Shown piece by piece: positions 27,024 to 38,063 of a stretch of 64,000 bases of DNA (its first letter is position 1; the number at the start of each line of letters is the position of its first letter). The notes below the pieces were generated by a model. It searched no databases. It saw only the letters and a list, made by a program, of their open reading frames with translations, and was not told the origin of the DNA. The DNA is from Vreelandella sedimenti (lineage in GTDB: Bacteria > Pseudomonadota > Gammaproteobacteria > Pseudomonadales > Halomonadaceae). The DNA is taken from NCBI RefSeq assembly GCF_013416325.1, contig NZ_JACCGK010000008.1, positions 124,001 to 188,000 on the forward strand. The letters are read 5' to 3'. Made by a program: the position numbers and the translations under genes.

Positions 27024-27293
27024 CGCAATCGCTTCCAGGCGGTCACCAAGGTCATCCCCTTTTGCGCATGAAAAAGTAACATCATTAATTAGGAGGACGT
27101 TAATCAGCGTCATCCACCACCTTCATTGTACAAAAGGTATACTTTAAAAAAGCACTGCACAACGAGTATTAAGCAAAGAGGGTATTTTACCGCATCTAGG
27201 CTGCCTGTGACTCCCCAGGCTTCATACGAAAACTGCTGGCACTCACTCAGATGGCTTTTTGTGCGCCTGCGTCAGAGCGCCGCGCCACTCAAT

Positions 27294-27320
27294 TTGCCCC
27301 CCCAATGCCTGTGATATAAT
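27294..27320 (+). promoter_or_regulatory. Extended -10 promoter
   Basis: TGATATAAT (27312-27320) is a perfect extended -10 element. A TTGCCC -35 candidate at 27294-27299 is 15 bases away, which is short, so the extended -10 probably carries the activity. It would drive the secreted-protein gene 55 bp downstream. Confidence 0.6.
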
Positions 27321-27374
27321 GAAGCGTTTTTATTTAACTGCCTTTATTGCAGGCGCCAACATTGAGAGCTCGCC

Positions 27375-27935
27375 ATGTCATTCAAGCCAACGCCTTTGTG
27401 GTTAACCGCCCTCGCAGCCCCCTTTCTTGCTACACCGCTCTTGGCTACCGCTGCAGACGCCACGCTTTCGCTGCCCAATGAAGCAACCGTCGGCGTAGAG
27501 GTTGTGGAAGAGCTTGCGTTTGAATCAAACCAAACGCGCCTTAACGATATTTTGCTTCATCCTACTCAGACTGCTAGCGCCTCACACTCTTTACCGGAGT
27601 ACTGCGTTATTGTCGGCAGTGCGCAGCGGGCTGATGAGCGCATTCGCGTTACCACTCAAGAGGCGACCTGTATTGAAACACACGACGCTGACAGCGATAT
27701 TTTCACTGGCGAATTCAGCGCCAGCGCTTATGGCGAAGATGGCCAATATGGTATCGCCTGCGAAGATTCACAGTGCGTGCTCTCCCCTGGACAGAGATTC
27801 CTTCTTACACTGGATCAACCCGTAGAGATTGAAGAACTGGACAATCCGTCTGCAGAGCTTAACGAACAGCGTCGCCAAGCAGACGGAGAAGGTATCGCCA
27901 ACCCTGTGCCCCGCGAAGAAGCCGTGCCTGATTGA
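27375..27935 (+). CDS. Secreted/periplasmic protein of unknown function
   Basis: The 186-aa protein starts with a signal peptide (hydrophobic core LWLTALAAPFLATPLLATA, cleavage near ATAADA, about residue 27). The mature part is acidic, with four Cys residues (around 75, 98, 129 and 134) that could form two disulfides. The C-terminal 30 residues (AELNEQRRQADG to the end) look flexible. I do not recognise a family. The gene has its own extended -10 promoter and is convergent with srkA. A periplasmic location is inferred from the signal peptide alone. Confidence 0.75.
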   Translation: MSFKPTPLWLTALAAPFLATPLLATAADATLSLPNEATVGVEVVEELAFESNQTRLNDILLHPTQTASASHSLPEYCVIVGSAQRADERIRVTTQEATCIETHDADSDIFTGEFSASAYGEDGQYGIACEDSQCVLSPGQRFLLTLDQPVEIEELDNPSAELNEQRRQADGEGIANPVPREEAVPD

Positions 27936-27983
27936 TCTTACTCTACTATCGCCATAACAAGTCAGTGGTGTGCTGAATGCTCC

Positions 27984-28958
27984 TTACGCCAGCCAACGTG
28001 GGTTCTCTAACTGAAGGCACTGCTGCTCTAATTGGCGGATATGCTGATCCCAGTAGCCACTATCCGCCAGCCAGGGGAACGCCCGAGGAAAAGCGGGATC
28101 ATCCCAACGTGATACCAGCCACGCTGAGTGCCTGATCAGCCGATAACTCCTAAGCGGCTCGATAAGCGCCATCTGCTCGGTAGGAAACGGGCACGTCTCT
28201 TCATATCCTTCGGTAATTTCACTTAACTGTAATCGCCATCCCTGCGGGTCATCGGTAGGCAGTAGCATCCAAATATCCTGCATGGCGGGTGCCATGGTGC
28301 AGTCGTCAAAATCGACCAGGGTAAACTGCTCGTCACGTCCCAGCACATTCCCCAAATGGCAGTCGCCGTGGCAGCGAATCATGCTGCTGGCGGGCACATT
28401 ATGTTTTAGGAGCTGCTGGTGAACCTTTTCGATCACACTGTCATAGGCCCGGCGCTGATGGCGGCTCATCCAATTGCTGGCCAGCACCCGCTGCTGTGCA
28501 TCAAGAATGCCGCTCGCCATTTCTAAACGCGGGCGATGCTGAAAGGTTTTTTTAGCTGACACTTGGTGCAACCGCCCCAACAACTCCCCCATGGCAAATA
28601 GATGCGATGGGTTATCAAGCTCTGGCGCCTGACCGGGGCAGTGGGGAAACAGCGTAAACCGAAAGGCCTTAAAATAGTGTAAAGACGCCCCCGTTTTATC
28701 ACGCCAAGGGGCAACGACCGGCACCTGTTGATCAACCAGCTCCTGCAGAAAATCGTGCTCTTCCTGAATCGCACTATCTGACCAACGGCCAGGCCGATAA
28801 AACTTAACAATCCAGTTCTTGCCGTCGTCATCGCGAAATAGCAGTACACGGTTTTCATAGCTATTTAGCGCAAAAGGCTCGCCTGCAGGCCAAATATCCA
28901 GCGACTCCACTGCAGACATCACTAAATCAGGCGAAAGAGAGCTAAACGGGTGTGACAT
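27984..28958 (-). CDS. srkA: Stress response kinase A (SrkA/YihE)
   Basis: The 324-aa protein has the choline-kinase-like fold of SrkA, a protein kinase that in E. coli protects against the MazEF cell-death pathway and envelope stress. YENRVLLFRDDDG and WIVKFYRPGRW are family hallmarks, with the catalytic CHGDCHLGNVL and metal-binding LVDFDDC. The start has AGGAG seven bases upstream. In E. coli it is co-transcribed with dsbA; no dsbA adjoins it here. Confidence 0.9.
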   Translation of the reverse strand: MSHPFSSLSPDLVMSAVESLDIWPAGEPFALNSYENRVLLFRDDDGKNWIVKFYRPGRWSDSAIQEEHDFLQELVDQQVPVVAPWRDKTGASLHYFKAFRFTLFPHCPGQAPELDNPSHLFAMGELLGRLHQVSAKKTFQHRPRLEMASGILDAQQRVLASNWMSRHQRRAYDSVIEKVHQQLLKHNVPASSMIRCHGDCHLGNVLGRDEQFTLVDFDDCTMAPAMQDIWMLLPTDDPQGWRLQLSEITEGYEETCPFPTEQMALIEPLRSYRLIRHSAWLVSRWDDPAFPRAFPWLADSGYWDQHIRQLEQQCLQLENPRWLA

Positions 28959-29012
28959 AGGCCACTCCTGGGTTGGCGAAAGAGCTAATGAATAAGCGAA
29001 AAGACTATTCTA

Positions 29013-29717
29013 TCAATCCTTACCTAACGGTGTCCGTGCGGCCGCCCAAATATCAACACGTTTGGCACCTGCCTCCAGCGCGGCGCGCCCTAATGCGTCG
29101 CCTGTTGATCCAGTAGTGACCACATCATCGATTATTAATAAATGCGCCGGAGGCGGTGATTCAAATACAAAGGCTCCCGACAGGTTGGCAGCCCGTTGGC
29201 GGCGGTTCAACGTGCGCTGGGAGGGGGAATCCTTTATCCGTTTGGCAGACACCATTGGAATTCCAAGCTGGTAACTGAGATGTTCGGCCAACCAGTGCGA
29301 CTGGTTAAATCCTCGGGTGCGAGCGTGCGTGGGAGTCATAGGTACCGATAGCAGTGCGTTTCCCAGGGCCATCGGCGGGGTTAAGAGCATCAATTCAGCC
29401 AATAGCGTGCCCGCCCGTGGAGAAGCATGAAATTTAAAATCATGCACCAACTGCTTGATCGACTCTTGATACAACAGCCCCGCTTGGGTAGTTGAAAATG
29501 CCGGCGGTTCAACTAAGCAGTGCCCACACAAGCTCGCTCCGTGGGAAACAGGGTCACCGCATTGGCGACAGGCATGTAGGTTCCAAGGCAGCTCTACCAA
29601 ACAGGTTGCGCACCACCCTTGCCCCACTGATGCCGGCGCCAAACAAAATGCGCAGTAGCCGGGCATGGCCTGCTTTACCCAATCACTACCCCACTGTAGC
29701 CACCACTTTAGGGCCAT
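29013..29717 (-). CDS. comF: ComF/GntX-family phosphoribosyltransferase-like protein
   Basis: The 234-aa protein has an N-terminal zinc-ribbon-like part with four CxxC pairs (CAFC, CATC, CRQC, CGHC). It is followed by a type I phosphoribosyltransferase domain with the PRPP loop LLIIDDVVTTGST. ComF proteins are linked to DNA uptake in naturally competent bacteria; GntX in E. coli has a similar build and an unclear role. Start has AGGAGAG upstream. It is divergent from the tRNA-Leu gene. Confidence 0.9.
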   Translation of the reverse strand: MALKWWLQWGSDWVKQAMPGYCAFCLAPASVGQGWCATCLVELPWNLHACRQCGDPVSHGASLCGHCLVEPPAFSTTQAGLLYQESIKQLVHDFKFHASPRAGTLLAELMLLTPPMALGNALLSVPMTPTHARTRGFNQSHWLAEHLSYQLGIPMVSAKRIKDSPSQRTLNRRQRAANLSGAFVFESPPPAHLLIIDDVVTTGSTGDALGRAALEAGAKRVDIWAAARTPLGKD

Positions 29718-29759
29718 GCTCTCTCCTGACTGCCATATGCATTAATATCAAATCATTGA

Positions 29760-29787
29760 TTGACTTCTATCACAAAGTTGATAATAT
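29760..29787 (+). promoter_or_regulatory. Promoter of tRNA-Leu
   Basis: TTGACT (29760-29765) and TAATAT (29782-29787) are separated by 16 bases and lie 13 bases before the mature tRNA 5' end. The start region is GC-rich (CGCCTCG), as in stringently controlled stable-RNA promoters. Confidence 0.6.
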
Positions 29788-29800
29788 ACGCCTCGTCTTA

Positions 29801-29885
29801 GCGGATGTGGTGGAATTGGTAGACACGCTAGATTTAGGTTCTAGTGCCGTAAGGTGTGGGAGTTCGAGTCTCCCCATCCGCACCA
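29801..29885 (+). tRNA. tRNA-Leu (anticodon UAG)
   Basis: This is an 85-nt class II tRNA with encoded CCA. The acceptor GCGGATG pairs with CATCCGC. The anticodon stem CTAGA/TCTAG encloses loop TTTAGGT, with anticodon TAG at 29835-29837. A long variable arm and the T-loop TTCGAGT follow. It reads CUA and possibly other CUN codons. I found no duplicated 3' end nearby that would mark an integrated element. Confidence 0.97.
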
Positions 29886-30221
29886 ATTAGTCTTTAGTAT
29901 CAAGCAGTTAGCACAATCCCTCTTGTCTTTTGAATAGCTTCCAAACAGCTTGATCTTAACGCTATCTGGATAGCTTTTTGGTCAGTATTCTTCGTATAAC
30001 ACCTCCTCTTCATTTGAAAAATACCAATGGCTTAATGCCATTTTTTTGCGTGTCTGGCATTTGCTCAATACTACCTTTATCAAAGGCCGATTTGGCTGAC
30101 TTACCTCCACTTTTCCGCTAGTCTCTATTACTAAATAATGCTACCTAACCTCCCTCAATGGCTATCATCGAAAGCCCGCTGCGGGGATTAACACCAATAA
30201 AAATGAGAAGGATCTCATATA
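29886..30221. other. Gene-free stretch after tRNA-Leu
   Basis: This 336-bp region holds a weak hairpin (GCTAT-CTGG-ATAGC then T5, 29961-29979) and a better terminator at 30026-30047, both on the plus strand. The rest is AT-rich leader for the next gene, whose Shine-Dalgarno is GAAGGAT at about 30209. No small gene or second tRNA is visible. Confidence 0.5.
30026..30047 (+). terminator. Intrinsic terminator downstream of tRNA-Leu
   Basis: AATGGC (30026-30031) pairs with GCCATT (30037-30042) around a five-base loop and runs into T7 (30041-30047). The stem is short but the U-tract is good. Confidence 0.6.
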
Positions 30222-30881
30222 ATGGAATGGCTCAACGATAACGCCCAGGCAATCTCGGCTGTAGCGAGCATTTGCACACTCTTTGTATGGGTATTTTACG
30301 CCCAACTGCTCTATAACGGCTATGTGCGACAGCGTCGCCCCCGCGTGATTATTAATCGCGGCAAGGGTATCGGCGTGGACTCCATCTGCTTAATCAGCAA
30401 TATGAGCAGCGAAGCGATCTATGTTCAACACCTGGTAGCGGTACTGCATACCCAAAAGGGCAGTTACTCCCTTGACGTAGTAGAGTATCAGCAGCACGGC
30501 GGCGAACAGCAAACGGGTAGCCAACAGAAAGGAGAGCAACAAGAATCCAGCTACCGCACTCATCAAGGCCCGCTAGCTTCCGGAGATTATCTGAACATTC
30601 AATCGTTTGGCGATATTGTGAATCAGATTAAAGATTATTGGGAAATCGATGATAATCTACTACATGAGCAGAATATCCAGCTTGAAATTCGCGTTATCGC
30701 TATTTATGGCTCCGAGGATATGCCGACAGGCGCTTCCCGAACCTTTAATCTCGACCTTAACGCGTCACCCAATCACCAGCTTATCCCGGCGAGTGTCGAT
30801 ACGGATCGACTCAATAGCCGTGGCCAACGCAAGCGTGTGCTGGAGTGGGCAAAAGAGATCGAGACCCATAAAGCACGCTAA
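30222..30881 (+). CDS. Membrane-anchored protein of unknown function
   Basis: The 219-aa protein has one N-terminal membrane helix (about residues 10-33), then a soluble domain. The segment RPRVIINRGKGIGVDSICLISNMSSEAIYV resembles a beta-rich fold. A Gln/Gly/Ser-rich insertion (about residues 86-112) interrupts it. The C-terminus is basic. I do not recognise a family. Translation is supported by GAAGGAT upstream. The outer-membrane-like gene at 30931 follows after 49 bases on the same strand, so the pair may work together at the envelope (inference). Confidence 0.7.
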   Translation: MEWLNDNAQAISAVASICTLFVWVFYAQLLYNGYVRQRRPRVIINRGKGIGVDSICLISNMSSEAIYVQHLVAVLHTQKGSYSLDVVEYQQHGGEQQTGSQQKGEQQESSYRTHQGPLASGDYLNIQSFGDIVNQIKDYWEIDDNLLHEQNIQLEIRVIAIYGSEDMPTGASRTFNLDLNASPNHQLIPASVDTDRLNSRGQRKRVLEWAKEIETHKAR

Positions 30882-30930
30882 ATAAACGCTATTGTTAAGC
30901 AGCGACGCCCCATTACCGAGACTATCGACG

Positions 30931-31917
30931 ATGCATAAACTGTTAACCCTCTGCTGGTTTGGCCTACTCACCACGGTCTCGACGAATGTGTATGCAGAAG
31001 AGGAAGATAGTGACTTACCCGAGTGGGCGGAAGAACGCATTGAGCCGTTTCGTGAAAGCGTAGGCAACTGGGTTGATAACACATCACGCCGCATCGATGG
31101 ATTCTTTGGCACTGACGACTATATGCAGGTCAACAACGAGTCTTATCTGCGTTTCGGCCAAGAGATTGATTGGATGGAGGGGGATGGTACCCGTGGCGAC
31201 ACCACCCTTCGTTACCGTATTGATCTACCTACCTCAGAGGATCGTCTGCGACTGGTCATCGAGAGTGACCCGGAAGAGTCGCAAGGCACCCTAGAAGAGC
31301 AGGGCTCCGGACGCCTTGCCAATGACCAGCGTGACCGTCGCAGTTCTACGCTCGGCCTGGATTGGCTGGAAAGCCGCGATAAACGCGAAAACTGGAGTAA
31401 TAGGGTGGGTGCCGGTGTTCGCTTGCGTCTCCCTCTTGACCCCTACGTACGTTTTACCAGCGAGCGCCTGTGGCAACTGGGTGAAGGGCCGTGGCAGCTG
31501 GAGTCGAATAACCGCGTTTCCTGGTTCAACAATGAAGGCTACTCAGCACGCACACGCTGGGATGTCGGCCGACCGTTGAGCAAACGCCGCCACTTACGCT
31601 TTATCTCGACAGTCCAGTGGCGCGAGGAAGAAGACAAACTGGAGTACAGTGAAATTGCCGAAATCAATCACCGTATCAACCGCCGCAGTGCACTGCGCTA
31701 CTCGGCGATAGCCATCGGTGAAAGCGCGTCCAATCCTCGCATGACCAATTACTATCTTCAGACGCGCTACCGCCGCGATCTTCATAAAGGTATTTTATTC
31801 GCCGATGTGATTCCGGAGCTGCATTTCCAGCGCGATGTCAGCTACGACCCACGCTGGGCGATGACCCTGCGCCTTGAGATGTACTTTCAGCGCAAAATTA
31901 GCCGCGACTACTTTTAA
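30931..31917 (+). CDS. Putative outer-membrane beta-barrel protein
   Basis: The 328-aa protein starts at ATG 30931 with a signal peptide (MHKLLTLCWFGLLTTV, cleavage near VYA, about residue 22); a TTG at 30892 is less likely. The mature protein is rich in Arg, Glu and aromatic residues in alternating patterns (RLRLPLDPYVRFTSERLWQL) typical of amphipathic beta strands. It ends in ...KISRDYF, a terminal Phe as in substrates of the BAM complex. No enzymatic motif is visible. It probably forms a barrel in the outer membrane, with the membrane protein encoded just upstream as a possible partner. Confidence 0.7.
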   Translation: MHKLLTLCWFGLLTTVSTNVYAEEEDSDLPEWAEERIEPFRESVGNWVDNTSRRIDGFFGTDDYMQVNNESYLRFGQEIDWMEGDGTRGDTTLRYRIDLPTSEDRLRLVIESDPEESQGTLEEQGSGRLANDQRDRRSSTLGLDWLESRDKRENWSNRVGAGVRLRLPLDPYVRFTSERLWQLGEGPWQLESNNRVSWFNNEGYSARTRWDVGRPLSKRRHLRFISTVQWREEEDKLEYSEIAEINHRINRRSALRYSAIAIGESASNPRMTNYYLQTRYRRDLHKGILFADVIPELHFQRDVSYDPRWAMTLRLEMYFQRKISRDYF

Positions 31918-31967
31918 GCTTTATGCACAGATGAGTGAATTCACAAGTTCATCTACACACGCAACGC

Positions 31968-31989
31968 GGGCGGCCTTTTAGAGCCGCCC
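31968..31989. terminator. GC-rich hairpin between convergent genes
   Basis: GGGCGGC (31968-31974) pairs with GCCGCCC (31983-31989) around an eight-base loop. There is no T-run, so termination would be weak or Rho-assisted. It lies between the barrel protein and the convergent SDR. Confidence 0.4.
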
Positions 31990-32027
31990 ATCTATGCAAC
32001 ACGCCTTTATCTTACACGGCAAAGAAA

Positions 32028-32789
32028 CTACAGTCGTAAGCCGCCGTCACACTCAATGATACGCCCAGTGAAGTAGTCGTTTTCCATAATAAAGGCAACG
32101 CTTTGGGCAATATTATCGGGCTCACCCAAACGCTTTAACGGCACGCTTGTCGAGATACGCTCCAACATATCAGGACGCATCGCAGCGGTCATTTCGGTAG
32201 TCACAAACCCAGGCGCTACGGTGCCGGTACGAATACCATAGCGTGCCAACTCCTGGCTCCAAGTGACTGTCAACGCATGTACGCCCGCTTTTGCGGCAGC
32301 GTAATTGCTTTGTCCCATATTGCCTGCACGGGAAATACTGGAGATATTGACGATCACGCCTTCATGTCCGGCTTCAATCATCTGAGTGGCGGCTTCACGA
32401 CCACATAGAAATACGCCAGTTAAATTGACATTAATAACGTTTTGCCAAGCCTCTAAGGACATGCGCTTTTCCACTTGCCCCTCTTTGGCTTTTACCAGCA
32501 GCGCATCTTGGGTAATGCCCGCATTATTGACACAACCGCTGATAGGCCCCATACGTTGCGCGATATCGGCAAACGCCTGAGTCACGGTGGCTTCTTCGGC
32601 AACATTCACCACAAACGCCTGGGCATCGACACCTTCAGCGGCAAGTTGCGATACTGCCTGATCAAGCGCTTCAGCGCTCATATCCAATAGCGCCATGCGT
32701 GCGCCTTGTTTGCCCAAGCGCAGCGCCATGGCATAACCCAACCCTCGCGCCCCACCCGTGACTGCAATTACTTTATCCGTAAGTACCAT
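32028..32789 (-). CDS. FabG-like short-chain dehydrogenase/reductase
   Basis: This is a 253-aa SDR with TGGARGLG near the N-terminus, NNAG, and the catalytic Ser, Tyr and Lys in ISSISRAGN...NYAAAK. The pattern ([16 protein letters not shown] at the end) is close to 3-oxoacyl-ACP reductases, but the essential fabG normally sits with other fab genes, so this is probably a paralogue. The start at 32789 (MVLTDK) has AAGGAG seven bases upstream; the frame is open to 32831 without homology. Substrate cannot be assigned. Confidence 0.88.
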   Translation of the reverse strand: MVLTDKVIAVTGGARGLGYAMALRLGKQGARMALLDMSAEALDQAVSQLAAEGVDAQAFVVNVAEEATVTQAFADIAQRMGPISGCVNNAGITQDALLVKAKEGQVEKRMSLEAWQNVINVNLTGVFLCGREAATQMIEAGHEGVIVNISSISRAGNMGQSNYAAAKAGVHALTVTWSQELARYGIRTGTVAPGFVTTEMTAAMRPDMLERISTSVPLKRLGEPDNIAQSVAFIMENDYFTGRIIECDGGLRL

Positions 32790-32969
32790 TCGTGACTCCT
32801 TACAACAGATTAAATCAGCTTCATTGTGCATTGCAGCATAGAAGAATTATAGACATAAATCGAGCGACATCACCGCTGGAATACGCCATGTCAGCTGCTT
32901 GCTATTTATATTTATGTCACCATATTACGCAATTACGACAGTTATCGAGTCGCTTTTTGGGAGCTAGCC

Positions 32970-33455
32970 ATGCCTATTCTTATTTTTATATCACTTTTCA
33001 CTCTACTGGATTTTGTGGTTCTGTTTTCGATTGGCAGTCAGATCGGCCTACTCACCACCCTACTCTTAGTGCTCGGCACAGGTTTTGCCGGGCTACATCT
33101 GATTCGCAAAGAGGGTGTATCCACCTTTGCACGAGCGCGACAGCGCATGCAGGCCGGTGAAATCCCTTCCAGTGAGCTATTAACCGGCGCTGCACTGATC
33201 TTCGGCGGTGCCTTATTAATGGCCCCAGGCTTTTTGTCTGATGCATTAGGCTTGGCATGCTTGATCCCCAGCGCGCGGCAGTTGATGTTCAAAGCACTTA
33301 CTTGGCTGGGGCTTAAAAAAATTGCCGGGCAACAGCAAGACCCCAGCGCTTCATCAGCTCGGCCCAATGAATATCAAAACAGCCAGTCTTCGCAACAGGA
33401 TGGCCCGATTGAGGGGGATTTTATTAGTCGAGATGAGCCTCCGCGCCGTCGTTGA
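32970..33455 (+). CDS. fxsA: FxsA-family inner-membrane protein
   Basis: The 161-aa protein has hydrophobic segments at about residues 1-20, 25-45 and 70-100, with the family sequence GAALIFGGALLMAPGFLSDALG. A hydrophilic Ser/Gln-rich tail follows. In E. coli FxsA counters F-plasmid exclusion of phage T7 when overproduced; its normal role is unknown. It lies directly upstream of the groESL promoter, the same neighbourhood as in E. coli. Confidence 0.92.
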   Translation: MPILIFISLFTLLDFVVLFSIGSQIGLLTTLLLVLGTGFAGLHLIRKEGVSTFARARQRMQAGEIPSSELLTGAALIFGGALLMAPGFLSDALGLACLIPSARQLMFKALTWLGLKKIAGQQQDPSASSARPNEYQNSQSSQQDGPIEGDFISRDEPPRRR

Positions 33456-33507
33456 GGTTTCTTACGGAAGAATTTCAGCGGAAAAGCAATTTTTTATTAC
33501 TCGCCCC

Positions 33508-33535
33508 CTTGAAAGGCCATCCGCAGCCCCCATTT
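33508..33535 (+). promoter_or_regulatory. Sigma-32 heat-shock promoter of groESL
   Basis: CTTGAAA (33508-33514, within CCCCCTTGAAA) and CCCCATTT (33528-33535) are separated by 13 bases. This matches the sigma-32 consensus almost perfectly. The start codon of groES is about 155 bp downstream. Confidence 0.92.
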
Positions 33536-33689
33536 TTCACCCAGCACACAAATTCGGCAGCGATCTAGACGGTAGCTGCCATTAACAAGGAAGACTGTGA
33601 GGTCTTCACTTCTTGCGGGTTACTCCCTCGAGAACACTTTTAGGCTAACTGCCCTCACCAGGGCTTCAACCATACTCAGGAGAACGTGA

Positions 33690-33983
33690 ATGAATATCCG
33701 TCCTTTGCACGATCGTGTCATCGTCCGTCGCGTTGAAGAAGAGCAGAAAACTGCAGGCGGCATCGTGCTTCCGGGCAATGCACAAGAAAAGCCGACACGC
33801 GGTGAAATCCTCGCCGTCGGTAACGGTCGCATTCTGGAAAATGGCGATGTCCGCCCGCTAGACGTCAAGGTTGGCGATAACGTGATCTTTAAAGATGGCT
33901 ACGGCGTCGAGAAGCAAAAAATCGATGGCGAAGAAGTCTTGATCATGAGCGAAGCCGATATTCTTGCCGTCGTTGAAGGTTAA
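33690..33983 (+). CDS. groES: Co-chaperonin GroES
   Basis: GroES caps the GroEL ring during protein folding. The 97-aa length, [14 protein letters not shown] start, the mobile loop ([16 protein letters not shown], about residues 15-31) and the C-terminal [13 protein letters not shown] are typical. It is expressed from the sigma-32 promoter upstream, with groEL 82 bases downstream. A small stem-loop lies in the intercistronic gap. Confidence 0.98.
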   Translation: MNIRPLHDRVIVRRVEEEQKTAGGIVLPGNAQEKPTRGEILAVGNGRILENGDVRPLDVKVGDNVIFKDGYGVEKQKIDGEEVLIMSEADILAVVEG

Positions 33984-33994
33984 TAATCGTTGTT

Positions 33995-34014
33995 GCTCAC
34001 CATTTTTAGTGAGC
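33995..34014 (+). other. Stem-loop in the groES-groEL gap
   Basis: GCTCAC (33995-34000) pairs with GTGAGC (34009-34014) around an eight-base U-rich loop. No T-run follows, so it is more likely an mRNA-processing or stability element than a terminator. Confidence 0.45.
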
Positions 34015-34053
34015 GCCTCGAATCATTACTTCACGTTTTTGCATTCAATTTAG

Positions 34054-35709
<1,656 letters not shown>

Positions 35710-35758
35710 TGCACCCCTGAGCCCTCTGCTCAAGACTACTAGCTATTAAGGTAGTCAC

Positions 35759-35793
35759 CAACAGCCCCGCCTTGTGCGGGGTTGTTGCGTTTT
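35759..35793 (+). terminator. Intrinsic terminator of groESL
   Basis: AACAGCCCCGC pairs with GCGGGGTTGTT (one G:T pair) around a five-base loop, followed by GCGTTTT. Confidence 0.85.
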
Positions 35794-35915
35794 ATGGATC
35801 GCCAACATGAGGCGCCAACACTCAGTAGCAACCCAATACGCTCAGTCCCATTGCATTGAGCTAACGTGGTACTATCAGCGCGATTTTTTATAAGGCTATA
35901 GGGCGAAATCAGCGC

Positions 35916-36647
35916 ATGTTGCAGCATATTCGTATCGTACTCGTTCAGACCTTCCACCCCGGCAATATCGGTGCTGCCGCGCGGGCCATGAAAACCATGG
36001 GTTTAACCGAGCTGGTGCTGGTTAATCCACGCATGTTTCCCGATGAAGAAGCAACTCGGCTAGCGGCAGGCGCCACTGATGTGCTGGAGAGTACTCGTGT
36101 GGTTAGCTCGCTGGAAGAAGCCGTTAACGATTGCGTTCAGGTCGTTGGTGCCAGTGCGCGCTTGCGCAGCCTACCCTTGCCCCACTTTGACGAACCCGAT
36201 GATATGGCGGCAGACGTCATTCAGAATGCGCAAACGGCGCCGGTGGCACTGGTGTTTGGGCGTGAACGTTCGGGGCTGACTAACGATGAGATTCGCTGCT
36301 GCACGCACCAAGTCAGCATTCCCGCCAATCCTGATTACGGCATTCTGAATTTATCCCAGGCGGTACAGATACTGGCTTATGAAGTGCACTGCGCCTGGCG
36401 TAAAGGTGGGGAGAGTGGCTTTACTTATCAGCGCCCGTTAGAGGCAACGCCTCCCAGCCGCGAACAGTTCTTACACTTTCAAGCGCATCTGGGCCGCTTA
36501 ATGCAGGAGAGCGGCTTTTTAACCCAGCCCCACGCTCGCACCGAAGAACAGTTGCAGGCGCTCTTCGCTCGCGCTCAACCCAGCCGCAAAGAGCTTTCGC
36601 TTCTGCGGGGGCTATTAAGCGCGTTCGAAAGCCATCTGTCTAAATAG
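35916..36647 (+). CDS. trmJ: tRNA (cytidine/uridine-2'-O-)-methyltransferase TrmJ
   Basis: TrmJ methylates the 2'-OH of position 32 in the anticodon loop of several tRNAs. The 243-aa SPOUT-family product has HPGNIGAAARAMKTMG, the knot motifs ALVFGRERSGLTNDE and YGILNLSQAVQIL, and a C-terminal extension of the right length. It is monocistronic, with a bidirectional terminator after it. Confidence 0.95.
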   Translation: MLQHIRIVLVQTFHPGNIGAAARAMKTMGLTELVLVNPRMFPDEEATRLAAGATDVLESTRVVSSLEEAVNDCVQVVGASARLRSLPLPHFDEPDDMAADVIQNAQTAPVALVFGRERSGLTNDEIRCCTHQVSIPANPDYGILNLSQAVQILAYEVHCAWRKGGESGFTYQRPLEATPPSREQFLHFQAHLGRLMQESGFLTQPHARTEEQLQALFARAQPSRKELSLLRGLLSAFESHLSK

Positions 36648-36667
36648 TGATACAGCTAAAGCGGCTA

Positions 36668-36695
36668 AAAAGGGACAACCAAGTTGTCCCTTTTT
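36668..36695. terminator. Bidirectional intrinsic terminator
   Basis: AAAAGGGACAAC (36668-36679) pairs with GTTGTCCCTTTT (36683-36694) around CAA, giving T5 on plus and T4-5 on minus. It separates trmJ from the convergent antiporter gene. Confidence 0.9.
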
Positions 36696-36713
36696 AGTTT
36701 GAAGATAGGGCTT

Positions 36714-38063
36714 TTAGAGCATCATTGCCGCTAGCCAGCCAAAGCCGACTAACGGAATGTTGTAGTGCAGAAACGTTGGCACCACGCTGTCCCACATATG
36801 ATCGTGCTGACGGTCAACGTTAAGGCCTGAAGTGGGGCCCAGGGTAGAGTCAGAGGCAGGCGAGCCTGCATCACCCAACGCCGCTGCTGTACCCACCAGC
36901 ACCACCGTGGCCATGGGAGAGAAGCCGAACTGTACCGCCAAGGGCACAAAAATGGCGGCAATAATGGGAATAGTTGAGAACGACGAGCCGATACCCAGGG
37001 TAATAAATAACCCTACCAGCAGCATCACCAGCGCCGCTAGCCCACGGTTATCGCCAAATAGTGAAAAAGCTCCCGACACCAGGGAATCAATCTCTCCCGT
37101 GGTTTTCATGACTTCTGCAAAGCCCGCTGCGGAGATCATGATAAAACCAATCAGCGCCATCATGCGCATACCGCTGGTAAATAGATCGTCAGCTTCGCGC
37201 CATTTAAAGATCCCCCCCATTGAAAGCAGGCCAATCCCTACCAAGCCCCCCAGTATCATTGAGCCACTGTAAAGCTGGAGCCCAAGCGCTGCGACAATTG
37301 CCACCCCTGACATCACAAGCCCCAACCTATGCGGTTTGGCAGGCGTATGGCCTTCGGCAACGTTGGCGTTAGCAATATCTTCGGCTTGATACTCACGCGG
37401 GCGCCGGTAACTCCAAAATAGCGCAACGATTAGCCCCAGCGCCATCCCCCCTACCGGTACTGCCATGGCCAGCGGCACCATGCCACGAGTAATCTCTAAA
37501 CCCAGCGGTTCCCCAGCGGTATTTAAGTTGGCCAAAAGGATATCGTTTAGAAAGATCGCCCCAAACCCTACCGGCAGCAGCATATAAGGGGCCGTTAAAC
37601 CAAAGGTGAGTGCACAGGCCACCGCACGTCGATCCAGCTTTAAGCGGTTCATCACGGTTAACAGCGGCGGAATCAGCACCGGTATAAAAGCAATATGCAC
37701 CGGGATAGCGTTCTGAGAGGAAATAGCCACCAACAGCACAGCCGTTAGCAACAGCATTTTGACTCGCGTCTGGTGCGCAACGCTGGCCTCTTTTTTACCC
37801 AGCAGCGTAATCAAGCGATTGGCCAGCATATCCGGTAGGCCAGAGCGGGAGATCGCCACCGCAAAGGCCCCCAAGGTGGCGTAGGCCAGTGCCACCTGGG
37901 CCCCGCCGCCAACGCCTGTATTAAAGGCGTCCAGAGTTTGTTCTAGTGACAACCCACCCACTAAACCACCGACTAAAGCGCCCACCACTAAAGCAAATAC
38001 CACCGAGACACGCGCCAGCGATAGCGCCACCATCACCAGCACCGCAAGAATTACTGCATTCAT
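36714..38063 (-). CDS. Na+/H+ antiporter-like permease (YuiF/NhaC-like)
   Basis: The 449-aa polytopic protein has about 11 hydrophobic segments. The N-terminal block [20 protein letters not shown] and the C-terminal [19 protein letters not shown] are typical of the YuiF/NhaC-type family (ion transporter superfamily). Substrate is uncertain: annotated members are called Na+/H+ antiporters, but amino-acid transport has also been suggested for the wider family. It is divergent from the GntP-like gene. Confidence 0.8.
   Translation of the reverse strand: MNAVILAVLVMVALSLARVSVVFALVVGALVGGLVGGLSLEQTLDAFNTGVGGGAQVALAYATLGAFAVAISRSGLPDMLANRLITLLGKKEASVAHQTRVKMLLLTAVLLVAISSQNAIPVHIAFIPVLIPPLLTVMNRLKLDRRAVACALTFGLTAPYMLLPVGFGAIFLNDILLANLNTAGEPLGLEITRGMVPLAMAVPVGGMALGLIVALFWSYRRPREYQAEDIANANVAEGHTPAKPHRLGLVMSGVAIVAALGLQLYSGSMILGGLVGIGLLSMGGIFKWREADDLFTSGMRMMALIGFIMISAAGFAEVMKTTGEIDSLVSGAFSLFGDNRGLAALVMLLVGLFITLGIGSSFSTIPIIAAIFVPLAVQFGFSPMATVVLVGTAAALGDAGSPASDSTLGPTSGLNVDRQHDHMWDSVVPTFLHYNIPLVGFGWLAAMML

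Larger units (their letters stand above)
26977..27374. other. Intergenic region with 12-bp tandem repeat and a plus-strand promoter
   Basis: This 398-bp gap between the divergent folE and the secreted-protein gene holds the CAAAAACGATCT repeat (26989-27023), probably in the folE leader, and the promoter at 27294-27320. A 62-codon open frame at 27126-27314 has no protein-like features. I could not place the folE promoter. Confidence 0.4.

Noticed and set aside
27126..27314. 62-codon frame in the folE upstream gap
   Set aside because: No ribosome-binding site; composition is random and it runs into the promoter of the next gene.
29801..30221. tRNA-Leu as an integration site of a genomic island
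   Set aside because: No repeat of the tRNA 3' end, no integrase and no phage-like genes downstream in the window.
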